Shown: positions 60,751 to 64,000 of the stretch, in pieces
How the letters are laid out: each line of letters opens with the position of its first letter
Position numbering within the stretch: position 1 is the stretch's first letter
Assembly (NCBI GenBank): GCA_019359035.1
Contig: JAHHIC010000031.1
Span: forward strand, 1-64,000
DNA length: 64,000 nucleotides
Direction: 5' to 3'
Origin: Scytonematopsis contorta HA4267-MV1
GTDB lineage: Bacteria; Cyanobacteriota; Cyanobacteriia; Cyanobacteriales; Nostocaceae
Position numbers and translations under genes: made by a program
The notes under the pieces: generated by a model
Told to the model about the DNA's origin: nothing
Database searches by the model: none
The model's input: the letters and a program-made list of their open reading frames with translations, nothing else

Positions 60751-60950
60751 AAAAGCTCCTATTGGCTGTGATTTATACAACCGTTCACTCCTCAATTATG
60801 ATTATTTTCTCATATTCCTAAGTATATATAGCTAAAATTACAATACTTAAACGAGTTTTTGTTGATCCTGCATAAACAAGCACACCCGTACATATGTTTA
60901 TTTAGTTCTGGCTTATGTTGTGTGCTTGAGATGATGGGAGGACGAAAAGT

Positions 60951-62618
60951 GTGAGCATTTGTAAATACTTAGTTTTAGCCTTGTTAACTTTTATTTTAGC
61001 CACAAATATTTCTCCATCCGCAGCTCAGTATCCTATTGTCCAAAACCAATTCTTTATTCTTAACTTTCCACTACGAACGAAACGACAGACGACTTTCCTA
61101 AACAATACTGCTGTAACACAAGCAAGGGACTTAACGGATTCTAAAGCAGAGAGTTATGCTTTGGGACAGTTAGCACATCTCTATGAACAAAACAAGCAAT
61201 GGTCAGAAGCTTTAACTCTGACTCAGCAAGCATTATCTTTAGCCCAAGGAGTATCAGCAGAGGATATTGCTATAAATTGGTTATGGCAAAAAGGTAGAAT
61301 TCTGAAAATGCAGGGGAATATAAAGGGAGCAATTAATGCTTATGAACAAGCTGTTAATTCCCTAACATATTTGCGTAAAGATTTACTGCATATGGATTCT
61401 GAAATACAGTTTTCTTTCCGCGACTCTGTTGAGCCAATATATCGCCAATTTGTGCAATTACTTTTGCAAGATTTGGATAGCCTTCCAGAAATTTCTCAGC
61501 AAAAAAATTTAGAACAGTCTCGTCAAACAATAGAAGCACTGCAATTAGGGGAATTAGAAAACTTTTTTCACGAAGCTTCCTCTAGTTATAAATTGCAACC
61601 AATAGATAAAATAGATAAGAACGCAGCAGTAATTTATCCAATTATTCTTTATCATCGTATAGAAGTAATTATTTCTTTTCCTGGGAGACCTTTGCAACAT
61701 TATGGAACAAATCTTTCAGCAGGGGAAGATTCAAAAGTATTTAATGAACTACGGGAATCCTTAAATCCTGCACTTCTAGTAAATGAGGTGCTACCATCGG
61801 CTCAAAAGATTTATAACTGGTTAATACGTCCTGCGGAAAAAGATATAAAACGTAACCAAATTAAAACTTTAGTCTTTGTCCTTGATGGTTTTTTACGCAG
61901 TGTTCCTATGGCTGCTCTTCACGATGGTAAACAATTTTTAATTGAGAAGTATAATCTTGCTTTAAGTCCTAGTTTGCAACTTTTAGAGTCTGCTAAACTT
62001 TCTTCCGAAAATTTCAAAGTTTTAACTGGAGGTTTAGTTCAATCACGTCAAGGATTTGCAGCTTTACCTAGTGTTAAAAAGGAAGTTGAACAAATAGCTG
62101 TTTACGCTAGTACGATAACTCTATTAGATGAACAATTTACTCGTTATAATATCCAAAAGCAAGTAGAATCTTTTCCTTTTAACGTACTTCATTTTGCCAC
62201 ACATGCTCAATTCGGTTCCAAAGCGCAAGATACTTTTCTCTTAACTTGGGAAGACCGTATTACTTTTAAAGACTTAGACCGATGGCTAAAAGGGTCATCA
62301 ACAAATTTACATCCTCAAAAACCGATTGAACTGCTTATTTTAAGTGCTTGTCAAACTGCGAAAGGTGACAATCGAGCAGCTTTAGGTTTAGCGGGTATTG
62401 CTGTGCGCTCTGGAGCTAGAAGTACTGTTGCAACACTTTGGTCTGTGCAAGACAAATCAACTGCTGACTTAGTAACTGAGTTTTATCGTTTGCTAACCCA
62501 GGAACATCTCTCTAAAGCCGAAGCACTGCGTCGAGCACAACTTTCTTTATTAAATTCTCCTCAGTACAATCACCCTTACTATTGGTCAGCATTTGTTTTA
62601 GTAGGAAATTGGCTGTAG
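60951..62618 (+). CDS. exported or membrane-targeted TPR-CHAT protease
   Basis: A 555-residue protein. The N terminus CKYLVLALLTFILATNISPS is a signal peptide ending near SAAQ. TPR-like repeats at about 60-140 (SYALGQLAHLYEQNKQWSEA, then INAYEQAVNSL) are followed by a CHAT domain with catalytic His in LHFATHAQFGS near 414 and Cys in LILSACQTAKGD near 466, plus the closing GLAGIAVRSGARSTVATLW. This TPR-CHAT layout is frequent in cyanobacteria with a DUF928 neighbour, as here. GTG start with GGGAGGA upstream. It is divergent from the giant kinase gene across 200 bases. Confidence 0.9.
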   Translation: MSICKYLVLALLTFILATNISPSAAQYPIVQNQFFILNFPLRTKRQTTFLNNTAVTQARDLTDSKAESYALGQLAHLYEQNKQWSEALTLTQQALSLAQGVSAEDIAINWLWQKGRILKMQGNIKGAINAYEQAVNSLTYLRKDLLHMDSEIQFSFRDSVEPIYRQFVQLLLQDLDSLPEISQQKNLEQSRQTIEALQLGELENFFHEASSSYKLQPIDKIDKNAAVIYPIILYHRIEVIISFPGRPLQHYGTNLSAGEDSKVFNELRESLNPALLVNEVLPSAQKIYNWLIRPAEKDIKRNQIKTLVFVLDGFLRSVPMAALHDGKQFLIEKYNLALSPSLQLLESAKLSSENFKVLTGGLVQSRQGFAALPSVKKEVEQIAVYASTITLLDEQFTRYNIQKQVESFPFNVLHFATHAQFGSKAQDTFLLTWEDRITFKDLDRWLKGSSTNLHPQKPIELLILSACQTAKGDNRAALGLAGIAVRSGARSTVATLWSVQDKSTADLVTEFYRLLTQEHLSKAEALRRAQLSLLNSPQYNHPYYWSAFVLVGNWL

Positions 62619-62642
62619 CTCAAATAAACCTCAAAAAACCCT

Positions 62643-62682
62643 ACCCTCAACCCCCTACTACGTGCGGGGTGAGGGTTTTTTA
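62643..62682 (+). terminator. intrinsic terminator after the TPR-CHAT gene
   Basis: ACCCTCAACCCCC and GGGGTGAGGGT form a GC-rich stem around CTACTACGTGC, followed directly by TTTTTTAT. It is 25 bases after the stop of the protease gene. The following 400 bases up to the DUF928 gene are AT-rich and empty. Confidence 0.75.
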
Positions 62683-63092
62683 TATTGGAGCGAGAAATAT
62701 GTTTGCGCTTCTATTGTTATGTATTAATAAGTATTAATCAGTCTCAGCCATATTCGTCAATAGTTTCCCATTTCTAATAGAGCAATGAAACAGAAGAGTT
62801 TTTATTAATAAAAAACAACTTATTATATGGTCTTATCTTGTGATTTTTATTAATTTAATTAGTTAAGCCATGTAATATTTAATTCCCAACTTATTGAAGT
62901 ATTTAACAAATTTCCTGATTCGTTTATTCAAAAGTAGAATATCGATTTAGTGGTGTTAAAAAGCTTTTAAATTAAAAAACAATATTGAATTTATCGTTTT
63001 GATAAATATGGTAAAACCGTTTTTTGATTTAAATGATAACGGGGAATACTCATCCTTAGTTTAATACCTAAAAATACAAAAAATGAAACAAA

Positions 63093-63824
63093 ATGAATAC
63101 AAACAATGTGCTGTTTAAATGTAAATTATCAACAGTCTGCTTGTTCATTGCATTATTAATACTTGGCTTAACTACTCCAGTGCGTTCACAATTAGCGACT
63201 GCAAAAACAAGCTTACCAGATTCAATTGTGTTCCGCGCTAATTTTGACCCACCAGGAGACCCAGAACCGAAAAAGGGCACATCTGGTGGAGGTTCGCGAG
63301 ATGGAAGCAGATGTTTAGCTTCGGAACAACCTATTAAACCTTTGATGCCAAAGCGTAACTTTGGGCTAACTTTTGAAGAACACCCTTCTGTATTTGTATA
63401 TTTACCTAAGACTTCAGCTAAGAGGGCTTTGCTTGTCTTTAAAGATGAAACAGGGAAGTATTACGAAAAAACTTTTATCCCCATCACTAATAGTGGAGGA
63501 ATTGTTAGCTTTACTCAACCAAAAGACAAACCACCTCTATCTGTAGGGAAAAATTATCAATGGTCTGTGGTTATTATATGTGGAAGCAATGTACAACCTG
63601 ATGACCCAACATTTAATGGTTGGGTACAGCGAGTTGAAAAAACTTCCGAAATAAATAGAGAATTAAGTGAAAAAAATGCTATTTGGAAAGCTAAATGGTA
63701 CGGTGAGAGAGGATATTGGTATGATATGCTTATGTCAATGCATGAAGTTAAGAAAGATGGACTAAAAGACATTAAATCCGAAACATTATTCCAGATATTT
63801 TGGCGGTCTATGGGAGTCGATTAA
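63093..63824 (+). CDS. DUF928 family exported protein
   Basis: A 243-residue protein with a signal peptide (KLSTVCLFIALLILGLTTPV then RSQLA, cleavage probably after VRS or SQLA). A Gly-rich linker (GDPEPKKGTSGGGSRDGSRC) leads into the DUF928 body: PLMPKRNFGLTFEEHPSVFV, YLPKTSAKRALLVFKDE and GKNYQWSVVIICG. It ends with a helical segment. DUF928 proteins in cyanobacteria are usually encoded beside TPR-CHAT proteases, as here, and are thought to be their extracytoplasmic partners or substrates, which is inference from context. A terminator lies between the two genes, so it has its own promoter. Confidence 0.85.
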   Translation: MNTNNVLFKCKLSTVCLFIALLILGLTTPVRSQLATAKTSLPDSIVFRANFDPPGDPEPKKGTSGGGSRDGSRCLASEQPIKPLMPKRNFGLTFEEHPSVFVYLPKTSAKRALLVFKDETGKYYEKTFIPITNSGGIVSFTQPKDKPPLSVGKNYQWSVVIICGSNVQPDDPTFNGWVQRVEKTSEINRELSEKNAIWKAKWYGERGYWYDMLMSMHEVKKDGLKDIKSETLFQIFWRSMGVD

Positions 63825-63928
63825 AGATTTAGTTGAAAATTAGTGATGGGAGCATCTAGATTTTGTATCAACATTTTATATCAATAATCAGCAGGGTGAT
63901 TTCTCATAGCAAAAACATTTGGAGACTG

Positions 63929-63950
63929 GAGACCTTACATGTAAGGTCTC
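63929..63950. repeat. 22-base perfect palindrome
   Basis: GAGACCTTACATGTAAGGTC plus TC reads the same on both strands, and it continues with imperfect TGGA/TCTA flanks. Similar GTAGAGAC-palindromes are dispersed in Nostocales genomes. It could form a hairpin after the DUF928 gene and act as a terminator. Confidence 0.65.
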
Positions 63951-64000
63951 TACATTTACTCTTAATAATCTTGCAAAATCTTATCAATTATTACTTGATT

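Overview
The window looks like a chromosomal accessory region of a filamentous, Nostocales-type cyanobacterium. Evidence: at least seven copies of the HIP1 octamer GCGATCGC (for example near 3550, 4419, 15938, 34396, 39902, 46270 and 50931), CHAT proteases next to a DUF928 gene, a very large Ser/Thr kinase-ATPase-histidine kinase fusion, heptameric tandem repeats, and several kinds of small palindromic repeats. It contains no rRNA and no complete tRNA.

Layout. 1-5.75 kb: small genes (coiled-coil protein, HTH regulator, an antitoxin/PIN-toxin pair, unknown proteins) in decayed DNA with a two-partner-secretion gene remnant, an ISAzo13-type transposase remnant and short inverted repeats. 5.75-33.5 kb: a natural-product locus. 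Its core is A-KR-ACP, then C-A(Ser)-PCP-C-TauD, then degenerate C-A(Asp)-PCP-reductase, then a GSA-type aminotransferase. Two paralogous MATE exporters flank the core. Two glycosyltransferases, a Tat-type small protein with a GMC oxidoreductase, a DegT aminotransferase, a Gfo/Idh oxidoreductase and an AraC regulator surround it. 33.6-37.6 kb: a cyanobacterial conserved gene and two insertion sequences (IS1634-type and ISAs1-type), each interrupted by a small palindromic repeat. 37.6-50.5 kb: a defence-like island with an XRE/N6-methylase/AAA ATPase operon, a DUF4209 (HEPN-like) protein, a complete bacterial ubiquitin-like operon (multi-ubiquitin, E2, JAB-E1 fusion, DUF6527) divergent from an ImmA/IrrE metallopeptidase, a PIN-like two-gene module, and scars of integrated elements. 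50.6-64 kb: two CHAT proteases bracketing a three-gene phosphorelay, followed by a DUF928 gene.

How the parts may work together. The loading module should activate and reduce an alpha-keto acid. The specificity-pocket residues I read by eye give a serine code and an aspartate code for the next two modules. A SyrP-like HxE dioxygenase domain fused just before the Asp module suggests beta-hydroxylation of that Asp. The last module should release an aldehyde that the aminotransferase could convert to an amine. The predicted product is a short alpha-hydroxyacyl-Ser-(beta-hydroxy)Asp-derived amine, possibly glycosylated and exported by MATE pumps. I do not recognise it as a known compound class. 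The ubiquitin-like operon is the second most interesting system: all conjugation parts are present, but the E2 has no cysteine at the usual active-site position.
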